Assembly (NCBI RefSeq): GCF_014805685.1
Contig: NC_060885.1
Coordinates: 18,962,132 to 19,026,131, forward strand
Length of the DNA stretch: 64,000 nucleotides
Source: Silurus meridionalis
Taxonomy: Eukaryota; Chordata; Actinopteri; Siluriformes; Siluridae
Reading direction: 5' to 3'
Positions 25,564-38,634 of this stretch are shown here, piece after piece. The translations under genes were made by a program, and so were the position numbers. Numbering within the stretch: the first letter of the stretch is position 1; every line of letters begins with the position of its first letter. The notes below the pieces were generated by a model that saw only the letters and a program-made list of their open reading frames with translations, did no database searches and was not told the DNA's origin.

Positions 25564-28500
25564 CTCTGCATCTATGCATAACAGCACAAAGATAATAACT
25601 AGTATTTCTACATTAAATACACAATAACTAATGTATTCTGGTTGAACACGTGGCTGACAAGAACATCAATTAACATTTCATATAAAGCTTAGTATAATTT
25701 CTGAACTATAATCTAATGAAATTTCACCACTACAACGATTCCAGTTTATTCCAGTCATCTCTGAAATTTTATGTTTTTTCTTATTTATTATGTTCTTATT
25801 TGTGAATGTTCTATGAACTGTTCTAGACATGTGGTGAAACTGAAACCAATAACTGAAAGAAAATGATTTAAAACAGGATCTTTCAGATCATCTCACACCA
25901 AATGTCATAAAATAGCTGCAGTTAAAACCACCAAACATAACTTCATAATATTTCATATTTAGCAGCAATTGTAAAAGGGAGATGCTAAACTGTTATCCAA
26001 GGACATTGGAGTTTTGTGCAGTGTGCAGTGGATATATGTATATTGTTAATGACAGATTTACACGGTGACATTCAGGAGGAAAGCATAAAACAAAAACCTT
26101 TAAGTACCTTAAAGGCATGACCTATGCACCCAACGCACCCCATTTGGTAGGATGTATCTCAATTCCAGTCATCATAGAATCATCAACAGTGGCTCTTCAT
26201 CAACATTATCTAGTGGGTGACAGTTTTATATGCTTTGGGATCAACTATAGAGATCCCTTTTCTGCATTAAACAGAAGTGTCTATCAATAATACCCACCCA
26301 CTTCCACATCCTGTGTGAAACCAGAACCTTTACCTGAACCGGAAAGAAGAAAGGGCAGAGGATGAGCATAAGGAAAATGATATAGTTTAATAGAGAAAGA
26401 CACTTTCTGAGGGCTGAGAAAGAGATCTGGATTCAAAACATATGTGCAGAAAATACACACCAGATATTTAATTGTCTAGGGTAAAAGGAGAAGGAGAGAT
26501 AAAGACAGAGAGAGTAATACTTTACAGGAGGAAGACACTTTAATTATAAGCCATATCAAATTTCCTGATGGCTTTTCCAGCCCCATGGCTTAATCTCTGG
26601 TCTAAATTCCACTCAGTGTCACTCATCAACATCTATCTCTACTCATCCCTAAATCTGCAAACTCCATCACAGCAAGAGGGGTGGGAACATTCCTAATTCA
26701 GTGTCCTGAACTCTTTGCCTTTTAGCAGAAGATAGTTTGGTAATGAGAATGTCTCTTTCTAAAATCTATTTGGTAAACTGCTTTCTTCCTGTGTGTGAAA
26801 CCTTAAACATGGCAGCTAATTAGAAACCGAGTAGTAGCATTGTTGTAATAAAACCGTCAGCAAAAACACAAATCACTTTCTTGATCACTTTCCAGCATTC
26901 AGGTCAATCTGGCTGTTATTGCCATGGACACCCAAAATCAAGGACTAGAATTGTTCTGTTCTGTATTAGCAGGGTGTTAACTGTGTATTGTAATTGTCTG
27001 CCAAACTACAAGACAATAAACCTATATGAATTACTGAATGTTAATAATAATGTTCGATAAAGCACACCATTTAGAGTTACGTTTGTTACCTCGCTTGCCT
27101 CTTGCTGATGTAATCCAACATAAACAGACGTGGTCAAAAGCAGAGGGTGTTGTTTTCCCAGCAGCACTCCAGCGATCTGGTTTTTCACTTTGTTGTGAAA
27201 ACATCACAAAAATGCTAGCCCATCTCACAGTGGGATATGTGAGAATGGGCATCATGCATAAAGCCCACTGTACTAAGAGGGTTATGGCCCTCTCACAGAA
27301 TACTGCCTTCAAGTCCTGCTGCTGATGCTTTTTTCAGACATTGGCCCTAGAGAAAACTATGGGAATTCTGCAGACATTCTCATCAGCTCTTTGTGCTTTT
27401 TTGCAACGCAAAAATCAATAAAGTTCTAGGACGTGTGTATAACCAGTTCATATAAACTTCATTATGGACATTCCATCAAAATTTGAAGAATTCATGAGTG
27501 AGAGCTCTCAGTGTCACTCAGTAAGCCATTTCCTTCCATGTCATGCAGCACAACTTGAGACCTTGAAAAACAAATAAAAAAAGTGCAAATCTCTATTCCC
27601 TATGCTGTCCTTACAAAGGTGTTCAATAAAGCTCTACATTTCCATATTACTGACCTTTTCATTGGAGTATATCAGTAGCTGAGGCCCAATCCATGAAAAG
27701 TTATGTAAAGGACAATCCTTCTTCATTCTGTCATTACCTTATTTGACACGTTTATCCAAGCAATTTACAACTGAGACAGGATGAAGATGAGCAATTGAGT
27801 GTAAAATGGTCATGCTGGGATTTCAACCCATCTCACTCTCCCCTGCAACTACATCCAAGCCACGGGTCTACGTTTGAAACTCCTGTTAAGAAAGTTTAAC
27901 CACAGATTAACTGGTCTTTTCAAAATTCTTAAATTCATCCTGCTCTCAGACCTAGGTGTAGGCCCTATACAGATAGTTCAGCTTTTTTATTTGTATAACT
28001 TAACTTTAAATGTGTCTTTTGCTGGTTCATTTCGGTGCCACTGGATTGTCCACTAACTCTGTTGTTTGATTCTTGACCATCTTTTAACCCTGACCAAACC
28101 CTGATCTTTTTGATACTGCAAATTAAGGCTTCTTGCATGTGGGAACAAAACGTTTTGCTGTATGTGAAAAAGACGTATGTGCGTCATTGTCAGTGCCAAT
28201 GAACCGCATGACAAATTCGTAACTGAATATTATCAGCTAACTACATTGTGTTTAATTACACATAGTTTAACAAAAATACAAAAAACTTAAAGTGTACACT
28301 TTACATTTGTTCTGCTGCTCAGGATAAAAAATGCAGCTATTGTAAAAATGACCTATGATTCAGTGATGTCAGAGACCCTTGACACAACTTAACTTTCCCC
28401 TCTCCACTGGGTCACTGGCAAAATTCAGAAGCATACCTGTGTGTAATTAAACGTTATTAATATATGTTGTGAACAGCAGTAATACAACAAAAGGAAAGCA

Positions 28501-31471
28501 TGAATAAATCTTAATAAATCTTGTTCAATGAATAACATATACATAAGAAAACCACATAAAAGAATAAGAGAAACCATATAAGGGTCCATATAAGAGAAAC
28601 AGCATAAGGTAATGTATGTATTAATATCAGCCAAAGTAAATTACTATCTAACAGAAAAAGAAGAATTTTATTAGTGATTTTAATTGTTGTTGTTGTTTTA
28701 TTTGCTTTTTTGCTTTAAAAAAAAAGAATCAACACCTTTAAACAAACTGTTCAGAATCTCAACAGTTGCTTGTTGGCTAACAGGGTCAGAAGCAGTTTAT
28801 GAAGAAAATATGCTCAATGGCTTTGCTGATGGAAACTGTATTTTTGCTCAGAGCTTTATGGTTGATAGTTCCCATTTTAACGTACAGGTTTAATAGTATA
28901 CATGCTTTACTAGCATGTGAATAACAATAAAACAGTATATTGTGATTAATCTTTATGTTCTGTTGTAAAATTGGTTGCCATAATGGTGCTTTAAAATGCT
29001 GATCCTGGAGCACCTGCATGTAGGCCACTGCACAGGTTTGTTATACATTTCAGTAAGAAGCTCAGTGCTGAAAGTTCCAGTACTTAAGAAATACTTTTAC
29101 CTTTGAAGGAAATATAGAGTTAAAATAAAATTTGAGAGAATCCCATATGCTTAACCTCATATTTAGTCAAATAACATAAAAATGCAAAATAGCTTGTTAT
29201 AGTTATTAATACTATAGCATATAGTTGTTTATACTGGTATGTGTAATGCGTTATAAACTGTATTCCATGCCACACAAAATGTGTAATATGGAATGACAAG
29301 TTCTTGTTTATACTAAATAGACAACCAGTAGACTGTGGAGTAAAAAAAACTATTTTTAATACCAGATTTTTTGCCAATATATTTTACACGATTAATTACT
29401 GTTGATAAAAGTTATGATTTATTATGTTTCCAAAAGACAGTTTACTTATTTTCAAAAAAGGTTTAGTAAAAACATTTTAAGAGTATGACCCTCGCCATTC
29501 TAAAAACCCACAACTTAGATGCCATGCAGAAATAATAACAAGGTTGTTGCTCCTACAGGCACCTTCCTGATACAAACAGCTGCATGGCACATAAAAAACA
29601 TAGACAAAAATGTTTGAACATTTATTGTATAACCTAGTTGATCACAAGCTCAAACACATGTTCCTGTAAATTCTACTGCTATGGGCACTTTACCATAACA
29701 GAACCACTGCTGCTTAAGGACGGTAATTTTACACACAAGAAAGCAAAGAACCAGATTCAAGGGTCAAATCATGCACCTGTTTTAAAAGCCAGTCTCTTTA
29801 CAATGAATTCCTTATGTGGGCAATATATTTGACTAAATATGTGTTTGCCCAAAGCTTGTAGCTATGCAGTGGTCAAATCAGCACTTTCCTTACACTATGA
29901 AGTAAATACTGAATGAGCTTGTTGCTGTGATTGGTCTCAGCTGGAACACAGACGGCAGTGTCTTCCGAGCCTCAAAATGCTGCAGTGAATCAAGAGGACC
30001 TCACTAGAGCCTGGATGGGGTCCATCACTTATTTGAGAGATCACAGCTTGAAAGCAGATTCTAAAGCACTAAATAGTGGAACTTTAAATAAAAAGAAAAA
30101 ACAGCTGGCAGGTCTAGATGTTAACACTGCTGGTACTGTTGATAAATGGATCTGCTCACAGCATTACCGTTTTTAGCAGGGTTTAAAAGTTTCACAGTTG
30201 AGAGAGTTGGTAATTTCACTTTTACTGAAAGAAATGCTTTTCAAATTTGCATACAGAGACTAATCACCAGACTAAATATGTACATACACTTGATCCATCG
30301 ATCCAATTATCAGTTTAACAAAAAGGAATTAGATAATATATGTACATATGTAGTGGCCTTGTGGGTCAAATAATGCATAATGTCCCTCCTTTCAACACAT
30401 ATATTAGTTCATATCATCATATTGTATGCCATACATGTCTACTTGCCAAATATTTGCATATGGAAATCAGCTGTGAGGGTTATTCCCTGTAACAGGTCAA
30501 GCAACTTATGAAAAATACCTGACATCTATGACCTCTACCCTGTACACCCCTAGTCTAACACCTGCATTACGCTATAATGTTACAAATTTATGCACAAACA
30601 CATCTGTCCTCCACAGAACTCAGCAGTTCGTCTCACATGCACAGCAGATGGGAGCAAACTATATCTTTTACACAGGTATAGGGTGTTTGCTTTAAAACTG
30701 TATTTTATTGAGAAAGGGCACTGAGATTTTAAGCCCTTCTGATGTTTCCACCTGTACTATGCTCTCCTGGGCACCTGTGAAAGGGAGAAGTGCAAGCAGA
30801 ACTCAAGCAAGTAGAGTTCAAAGCATGTCTGCAAGCAACCTGCAAGCTTGGGGCCAGTAGTCACTACAGCACCCCAGAGAGTTCACTCTTCAGCTATGTG
30901 AATGTTTAAAACATGTGAATATAAAACAATATAAATATAAATGGATCTTGAGGTGTGCGAATATTTCACAGCAGTGTCAACAGCTATTATTGTGTCTTTA
31001 GATAATATATGAAGTAGCATCCTATCTAACCTCTACATTGCTTTTGTTTGTCTCGTGTTTGTTTGTTTTATAAAATGTTTTGTGTTCTTATGGACACAAT
31101 TATAGTCGAGCAGCAATAACTTGGCACTAGTTTTGCCCTGGTGAAATTTGAACACACAACCTTTCAATCAGCTGTCCAATGGTTTACTACTACATGTCAT
31201 TCCTCTACAGCTGTATGTTAATATAATGTAATGTTTATGTAATGCTTACCCTCTGTAGAACATAGAAAAGTGCACTGGGAATGAAAGATCTTTAGGAAAA
31301 ATCAAACATGTTAAAAGAGGCTCTCAAAAAACAGCCCCAGTATCACAGCTAGGTAATCCAGAGGACAACTAGAAAGTCCTGGAAATTCCGGGGAACTTTT
31401 TTTGATTTCTTTGCTTTAGCAAGTAACTAAAAATATATAACATACTACTATCAATCTCAAACCATATATAT

Positions 31472-31740
31472 CAGTGGCGGGCCGTGCATTTGGTACCTGG
31501 GCCTTCATTGGGGACTAACCCGACTTAATCCACCTCTTAATACCACCACTATGACGTCGCAATTATAGAAACCATCAATAGATAGCACTGATTCCTGTGC
31601 CTGTACGAAAGCACTGTACACTTTGCTTTTATTCACTTTTGTTGCCAGCTATTTTGACAATAATGGCTTTTTTCTGTATTGCTATACAAACTGCACATTG
31701 ACTGTTCTAAAATATATCCAAGTTTCAATTCTATAGTATT
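31472..31740. mobile_element. hAT-like transposon left-end remnant
   Basis: CAGTGGCGGGCCGTGCATTT at 31472 has the CAGTGGCGG start typical of many hAT-superfamily terminal repeats. I could not find a matching right end or an 8-bp duplication, so the right boundary is approximate and the class is a family-level guess. Confidence 0.4.
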
Positions 31741-31759
31741 CTCCCTTGAGGAAGATATA

Positions 31760-32381
31760 CCGTAATTTCCCAACTATTAAGCGCACCCATATATAAGCTG
31801 CACCCACTAAATTTGACAAAGATTTTTATTTTGAACATAAATAAGCCGCACCTGTCTATAAGTCTACACTGAAACTAATGAACTTTATACAGGCTTTGAT
31901 GAAAGACAGTGTCTGTTACACAGTGTAACGGGTTATATATGTTGTGGCTCCATTAAGAGCAGAGCGGCATTTTGGGAATAGCCTGCTGTCGCATTTTCCA
32001 CTATTACTGCATGTGTGCAAGACCGAGGAATATGTCCTTATTATTGTCTGATGCTCAGTTCTAAGTTTCTTTGACTAAACCATAACGATCTTGCCAAGAA
32101 AAATTAAAAAGCACAAGTTTTGAAAACCTGTCTGTGCTTATATGATTTCTGTTGCAACTGGAGTTTTTTTCTCCCGATGCCGTGCAGCACAAAACACAGG
32201 TAAGGTGCATTTTTTCGTTTGCGTTCGGAAATTTCATTGGTCTAATGCTCAGTTTTTTGGCTTGAAGTTTGTAAAACCAGGAAAAACCCAGGAAAAATCC
32301 ATAAATTAGCCGCTTCTTTGTTTAAGCCACAAGGTTCAAAACATGAGTAAAAAGTAGCAGCTTATAGTCCGAAAAATACGG
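31760..32381. mobile_element. Short inverted-repeat transposon (MITE-like), copy 1
   Basis: The element starts CCGTAATTTCCCAACTATTA and ends CTTATAGTCCGAAAAATACGG, with imperfect terminal inverted repeats of about 25 bases and TA on each side (31758-31759, 32382-32383). It has no transposase frame. It shares long internal blocks with the copy at 51110-51655, including GATTTTTATTTTGAACATAA, AGACAGTGTCTGTT, CTCCCGATGCCGTGCA and TCAGTTTTTTGGCTTGAAG. The TA target suggests Tc1/mariner-like mobilisation. The family name is not recognised with confidence. Confidence 0.8.
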
Positions 32382-32950
32382 TACTAAAATGGTTACTGAG
32401 ATGTGAGGTGTATTTTGCCTATCAAAATACACCTATTAGACTATAGTATGTCTACAGTTCATAGATGTTGTTTGAATGCTTGCAGATACATGCTTTTTTA
32501 CTTTATTAGGAGCAAATAAAAACAAACAAGCATATCATCGGCCAATCATGTGGCAGAAATACATGAACTACAGATACGAGTGAAATAATTAAAGCTTAAA
32601 TTAAGCATCAAAATGGGGAAAATATGATCTCAGTTGTTTTGACCATGGCACGGTTTTTGTGCCACACAGGCTGGTTAGAGTATTTCAGAAATAGAGGTTT
32701 TGTTAGTCTTTTGGGATTTTTATTTACACAGTATGGTAATAGGAACAAAAAAACCCCACACAGTGACAGTTATGTCACGGTCAGAGGAACTGACAGGAAT
32801 GCTATGGAAAGTTTTAACAACCGCTCTTTAGTTAAGAAAAGATAAATTGGTGGTAAGTGGGAAAGCATTTCAGAAAGGTAGCTCAGAACTGGGCAACAAC
32901 AAGGAAGGACTACATATATTTCCACTCCTTAGACAACCAGACAACTGTAT

Positions 32951-32974
32951 TTGTGTGTGTGTGTGTGTGTGTGT
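32951..32974. repeat. (GT)n microsatellite
   Basis: About 12 GT units followed by TATATAGTATATACACACA, a short palindromic stretch. Confidence 0.9.
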
Positions 32975-35928
32975 ATATAGTATATACACACATGCAGTGG
33001 CTCTGTAATGATTTTTTGTAATTCAGTTCTCTGCCATTAATCACCTGTGTTCTTAGACTATAACGTTCAGTAACAGCTTTGTATAACAATGAAGACCAAG
33101 GAGGATGAAGGTCCTCAAATTTCTCACAGTTTTAAATCATACAGTGCTCAGGCATATCCTGTGGCTGCGTGGATTACACGTTTCCTTCCACACCGACACA
33201 GAAACTTGCCGATCAGGTGATTTATGGCAGGTAGTTTAAAACCCACCCACCCCTCTGTTACTTGCTGATGTGTGTTATTACAATATGATTTATTCTCCAC
33301 CGAACAGGACAAGCTGATGGTTTTAGCAGCCAGCTTGTGCCGTGAGGTGGCCTACTGTGGGAAGAGATCAAAAGGGGTTCAGATCAGGGATGAAAACTGG
33401 GTGGGACACAGGATGTGATTGAGGGCAGAAATGGCTATGGACAACAATTCCCCACTATACCTAATTAATTTCCTACAGTTCATTTCTGTAAAAAGACATT
33501 ATGACCTTTGAACAATGGTGGTCCACGTAAATAACTTTGACTCTTAGTTAATTGTCGACAAAATACTTGTTTTAATTGATTCTTTCGACATTTGGTAGTT
33601 TGTTAAATTGGAAAGCTTAAAAGACTGAAATGTTTAAAACAACTCTTTGTCTTTATATGTTAATGTTTATCACAATGACTCACGCAATAATGCATAAAAG
33701 ACATTTTGCTTACAATGGTTTATCAGGAAATCAGGAAACATTTGTCCAGAAATTGGATACATAATACAAACATCCTTTTCCAAGGAGGAGTTAACAGCTG
33801 GCCATTTGGAGTGCTATAGACGGGTTCTCAAGCATCTAGGAGTATTGTGGCTACAGGTGAATCATGCTCTAAAAATAGACACAGGCCTGCTTTAATCACC
33901 GTTCACGTTTATACGCATTCAGATTGTCAGGGGAAATACAATCCTTCTAGTCAGCTCATTATTCATTGCAATGGTTACAGGATGCTTTATTAATAGCTCT
34001 ATTGAGATTTATAATTAGCATGATATATTAGCAAACCCCTGCCTTAAACTGCTAGCCTTTATGTTGCTTCCTTTCATGTGTCTAACATGCTATATATTAT
34101 TAACTAAATGCAAATATTTATTTTTATTATTCAGTTTATTATTAAATATGGTACACGATAGCATACACATAATTGCCTTGGAAATAACATTGTTCTTTTG
34201 TAATAATATTCAGCGATCTGAATACAGATTTTAGCATTCACTTCCTTTTTTAATGGATTAAACACCAGAGATCACATCATATAACTCCTTTAGATTAAAT
34301 ATATTGAGCATGGTTAATTTTTGAAGATGATTAATGATAACAGAAAACAAAGCATGCAAATTCCAGGATGCTGGGAAGCTGAGCCTGCATTTCCCTTCTG
34401 ACAATTTGCAGTTCTTTTTACTTTCACATCACTTTCAGGCAAGAGCTTATTCTATCCATGTCCACTTTCAAGCCATTAGTGTGCCACATCCAACAGTGAC
34501 ATGTAATATGTCTTTATTTTAAACTTCCTGTCAGGTGATTGTTCAGTATCAGCACAGATCTCCTGCTTTGTTGCCTTACAGTTTACACAAAGTCATTGTA
34601 ATATTGTAATAATGCTAACCACTGTAACAAAATATTAGTGTGGCCTTTTGTAAAAGAAAAAAAAAGAACATTTTGTATCATGGTTTGAGCTGAGCTTTTC
34701 CTCCAATACACATATGAATCTTATTGCTAAAAGCCGATGTTAAAGCTTTTTTTAAACAGGCTGGCTTAGATCAGTGCAAAGTGTAGTACAGCTGTAATAA
34801 GCCTGTCTTCAAACTACTGTAAAAGATAACATTGTGGCTGCATGTTGGAGAAGACATCTTTCACTGAGCACTGTTTTGCTCACTTTAATTGTGTAAATGT
34901 TTCCTTCTCCTGCAGAATCCTTTGAACTAGGTCATATATGCAAATGGGGACCTGCATGTATGTCCTCAATGCTATCAGATTGGATGTAGCTAGAGTTTCA
35001 AAACATCGCATGATGGTGAAGTTCTAGTGATGTTAAACGTTCTATGTGGTCAGAATGCATCTCCGACAGAGAGCCATTCTTGGCACAGACCTTTCATCTC
35101 CCTCTTAGTTCTAAGGGGCACGGGACATGCAGTATATCATTTCAAAAAGAAACAGAAAAGCTTTCAAGTAAGCACATCTATTGAAATGTTACCCAGACCG
35201 TAATTATAGCACAGGGGAGCAGGGAGGACTTTGGTAGCTGGCAGCATATGGAGCAAACATTTGGGAAGAAGTCTGAAAAGATGTAGAAAAATAGGTTGGA
35301 ACATAAAGATTGTAGGAAACCCTGATGCTGGAAACAAATGCATGTGATAAACAGAGAATTTTATCCTGAAGTAAAGAGCCATATACTGTCCGATTAAGCA
35401 GCACGCAAAAGTTACGTGATCTTTCTAACTACAGCACAAAAATCCATGATGAGGATCTGCAATTTATTAATGTTTGTAAAACAATAGTATCATAAACCTG
35501 TTCTGCATTCATTGCTCTAAAATCTTAAGTGCGATTGAAGTTTGCGTTGATTCATCTTTAATCATCATTCTGTTCTTGAAAATTTTATTTTTTGAGTAGC
35601 AGGTTAAAGTAGTAATGCACAACATCCTAAAACTGTTTAACATCTGTGTGTGACCACTATACTGTTTTTTAGAGAATATACCTCTTCCAGATTCCACATG
35701 TCTGCCTTAGTCATTTTGGAGGATGAGGAACACACAAAGTGAAACAAATAAATGAGATGAAAAGCAGACAGATAGACTGAGTTGTGTGAACAGGTCACAT
35801 CCTAGTCCTATAACTATTAACCCAGTGTTGTCTTCATTTCCATTTTTTGAATGATATTAGCCATTGCTGGAGCTTTTTATTTCAGGGTCCAAAAACAAAT
35901 CCAGATGGCGAAAATGTCAAATGTGATA

Positions 35929-36130
35929 TTCACTGATGAGCCATAACATTTAAACCACCTGCCTAATATTGTGTGAGTCTTCCTTGTGCTGCCAAAACAG
36001 CTCTGACCTGTCGAGGCAGGGACTCCCCAGACCTCTGAAGGTGTGATGTGGTATTGTGTAGTCCTGTAAGAGGTAAGGTGGGGCCTCCATGGGTCAAACT
36101 TGTTTGCCTAGTACATCTCACAGATGCCAC
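35929..36130. mobile_element. Tc1/mariner-like transposon fragment (one end)
   Basis: The stretch begins CACTGATGAGCCATAACATT and continues through AAACCACCTGCCTAATATTG and GGGGCCTCCATGGG. This matches the well-known terminal region of a widespread fish element whose ends read CACTGATCAGCCATAACATT. Only one end and about 200 bp remain, with no transposase frame. The identification comes from remembered family sequence and is not aligned here. Confidence 0.65.
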
Positions 36131-37659
36131 ATCAGCTTGATGATTTTAAAATTATAGTGAGATCGGAACCATAACCTTTTGCTGTACACTGATCTAATTA
36201 TATGTGGATATGGCTTAGGTTTAGAGGAACAAATATGCACAAGATGATTACAAACCATACTGTATATGTAGGTCTAAGTGGAAAAGTATACTCTGTTGGC
36301 TCCAGTTCGAGATCCTGTACTCTACAAGTTTCTACCGTAATTTTCCAATTTAAACATGTTGGAATCTTATTTGAACCAGCTTTCAAGCCAGAAAGAAAGT
36401 CAAATAAAAGCTATAGTACATCCAATTCTCCTTTACAGTGCACTTTCCTGGCTTGACTTACAGGATGTTGTCCAAAGGTGCTTGCACATCCAGCACACAT
36501 GAAAGAATATACACTATTTTATATCTATTTATAACTTAATATGATATAAAGAGGTCAGTCATATTCATATCCATGTTTAAGATTGTCCTCCTTATAACAG
36601 AGAATTCAATTAAATTTAATTCACATTCAAATAATAAGAAGACAGGTACTAAGGTACGTGCTCACATGTCCATTTTTCCCTGGTTTAGTCCTGAATTCAA
36701 GACACTGCCTTTGTGGAGTTTCACATTTCCTCTCTGCATTTGTGTGGGTAGGTGGTGGCTATGCTAAATTAATGACCCATGTCCCTTGGGTGTGACTGAG
36801 TATGTGAATTTTTTGGGATGCCTTGTGGTGAACAGAATTCTTCCACTTTGTGCTCACCATTCTGAATATAATGTCTGGTTCAACCACAACCTTTATAAAA
36901 TTATTTTTAAAAAAGCAGTAATTGATGATGGATAAGCATGCTCCTTGGATGGCCCATTTTATTCTACATAAAACAAACCTTTCACATTTGAGGAAGTGAA
37001 AGATGTAATCATTTAATTTAATAAACATTTCTAAGATTAAAGAAATTAATGCATGTATCTATTAAGTGCAGTTTAACATTTCCTTGTTTCTTTTTTTTAA
37101 CACATAACCCAAGCTAAATAATATCTATAGCACTAAAGACAACTGGTAGGGCCACCACAAAAGAGGTCTTATAGGCAGGACATAAACTGTTAGTAAATGA
37201 TCTAATATAACTAAGAACCAAATAATTGCTTATAATGAGAGCTGGTCATCCTTGAAGGCTAATTCAGCTTTAATAATGTTTCTGCAGTAGCTTGCAGGCT
37301 TATTACACCCACACATAAGATCCAGGGTCTAAAGTCTGACATATTGCATCATAAGCATCTTTTCCAGACCTGAAGTGATTAAACTATGTGGATCCCTTTT
37401 TAAAAATGGAACAGATAAAGTAGAATACAATGTAGCAGGAAGCAGATGATAAAATAATTTTTTTACATCGTCTGTGAGGTAGGCCATAGATTAAGAGGCT
37501 AAAATGAAAAATGGTTTGCATATATCATTTCCACAACTGCCATATTTTTGGCAATAGTATGCAAGGGCTGTTAACTTTTTGTCAGTATAGGTACCAGGAA
37601 GCATGGACATAGGAGTTGAATATGATAATCACTATTAAGTCATTATTTGTCACATTACA

Positions 37660-37855
37660 CCACAATAAAATTCAGCTTTCTAAGAAGCCGGGGGTCAAAC
37701 CATCGGGTTTCTTATGACATGGAACCCCTGCTGTAGATAGGTTTAAGAACTTGGCTCAAGAGACCAACAGTGGCAGCTCATCTATGCTGGGGGTTGAACC
37801 CATGACCTTCTGATTAGCAAGAAAGAGCTTTAACCATTCCAGCATTCTTCAACCA
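37660..37855 (-). mobile_element. Degraded tRNA-derived SINE
   Basis: On the minus strand, a B-box-like GGGTTCAACCCCC (about 37790) and an A-box-like TGGTTAAAGCTC (about 37835) remain, followed by body sequence with CTTGGCTCAAGAG and CAGTGGCAGCTC on the plus strand. It resembles the body of the SINE at 7597 but has diverged strongly. Confidence 0.5.
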
Positions 37856-38580
37856 TCCACAAGTAATGCTGCTGCAGGATTTGAGTGTCAAATGTCTAGT
37901 ATTTATGTTAGACTAAAATGCTATATTGAGTGTATTTTATTAAACAGTAGTTAACTAATATGCACACTACAATACTACATTAATGCAATACAACTTGCAA
38001 AGCTGAAACCGAGATTAAAATGTTCATGAGGTCACATTGCAGAAGTTCTATTTTTTTTAGCATTCATACACTTTTTTACAATCTACACTTATTTCAGTTA
38101 GATTTTGTTCAGTTACCTATTCTCTTTTTCAATGTTCATGTGCTCCTTCTCCTTTTATACTCGTGCCATAGTTCTATATTCTAATTATTCCCTTATGTCA
38201 ATTTTGTATTGTAAACCAAACAAATAAGAGGTAATAAGTGTATTTATGTTTATTTATGTATTATGTTTGTCTGATCGATTATTTGTTTGTCTTACTCATT
38301 CCAGATGTAGTATTTTTCACCTTGCACCTCATCTACAATTCAACAAAGTTTTATCTGTCTTTGTGTGCTTTGCTAATCTTTCAATGTTACCTGCCTGTGC
38401 TGTTTTTTTTTTTACTTTTCCCCACCATTCTATATCTATAGGTGGAGTTACCTGGTAATTGTAATGGAGGCCTGGAAAAAAAAGACCAATGAAGAGCAAG
38501 AGCCTGACCAGAGGGGGCGAAGCCTACAGTTCAAAAGCAGTCACCTAAAGCCCTGCCTGGGGGAAGGAGGAGAGAGAACT

Positions 38581-38634
38581 GTTTGTGCTAGTGGCCCTGT
38601 TTGTGCTAGTGGCCCTGTTTTTGCTAGTGGCCCT
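38581..38634. repeat. 18-bp minisatellite, three units
   Basis: GTTTGTGCTAGTGGCCCT occurs at 38581-38598 and 38599-38616, and with one change at 38617-38634. A partial fourth unit follows. The surrounding 38455-39030 sequence has TGTAA near its start and TTACA near 38987, which would fit a solo LTR. No target duplication is visible, so an LTR is not called. Confidence 0.85.

Larger units (their letters stand above)
20582..31471. other. Gene-poor intergenic region, part 2
   Basis: No exon is supported on either strand. Contents are a (CA)n array at 21184-21246 and a perfect 15-bp hairpin at 25525-25563. Two worn SINE-like fragments lie on the minus strand at about 27735-27850 (GGGTTGAAATCCC B-box-like) and 31125-31195 (TGTGTTCAAATTTCACC). 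A block at 27040-27320 is open on both strands but encodes nothing recognisable. The rest is AT-rich unique sequence. Confidence 0.5.
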
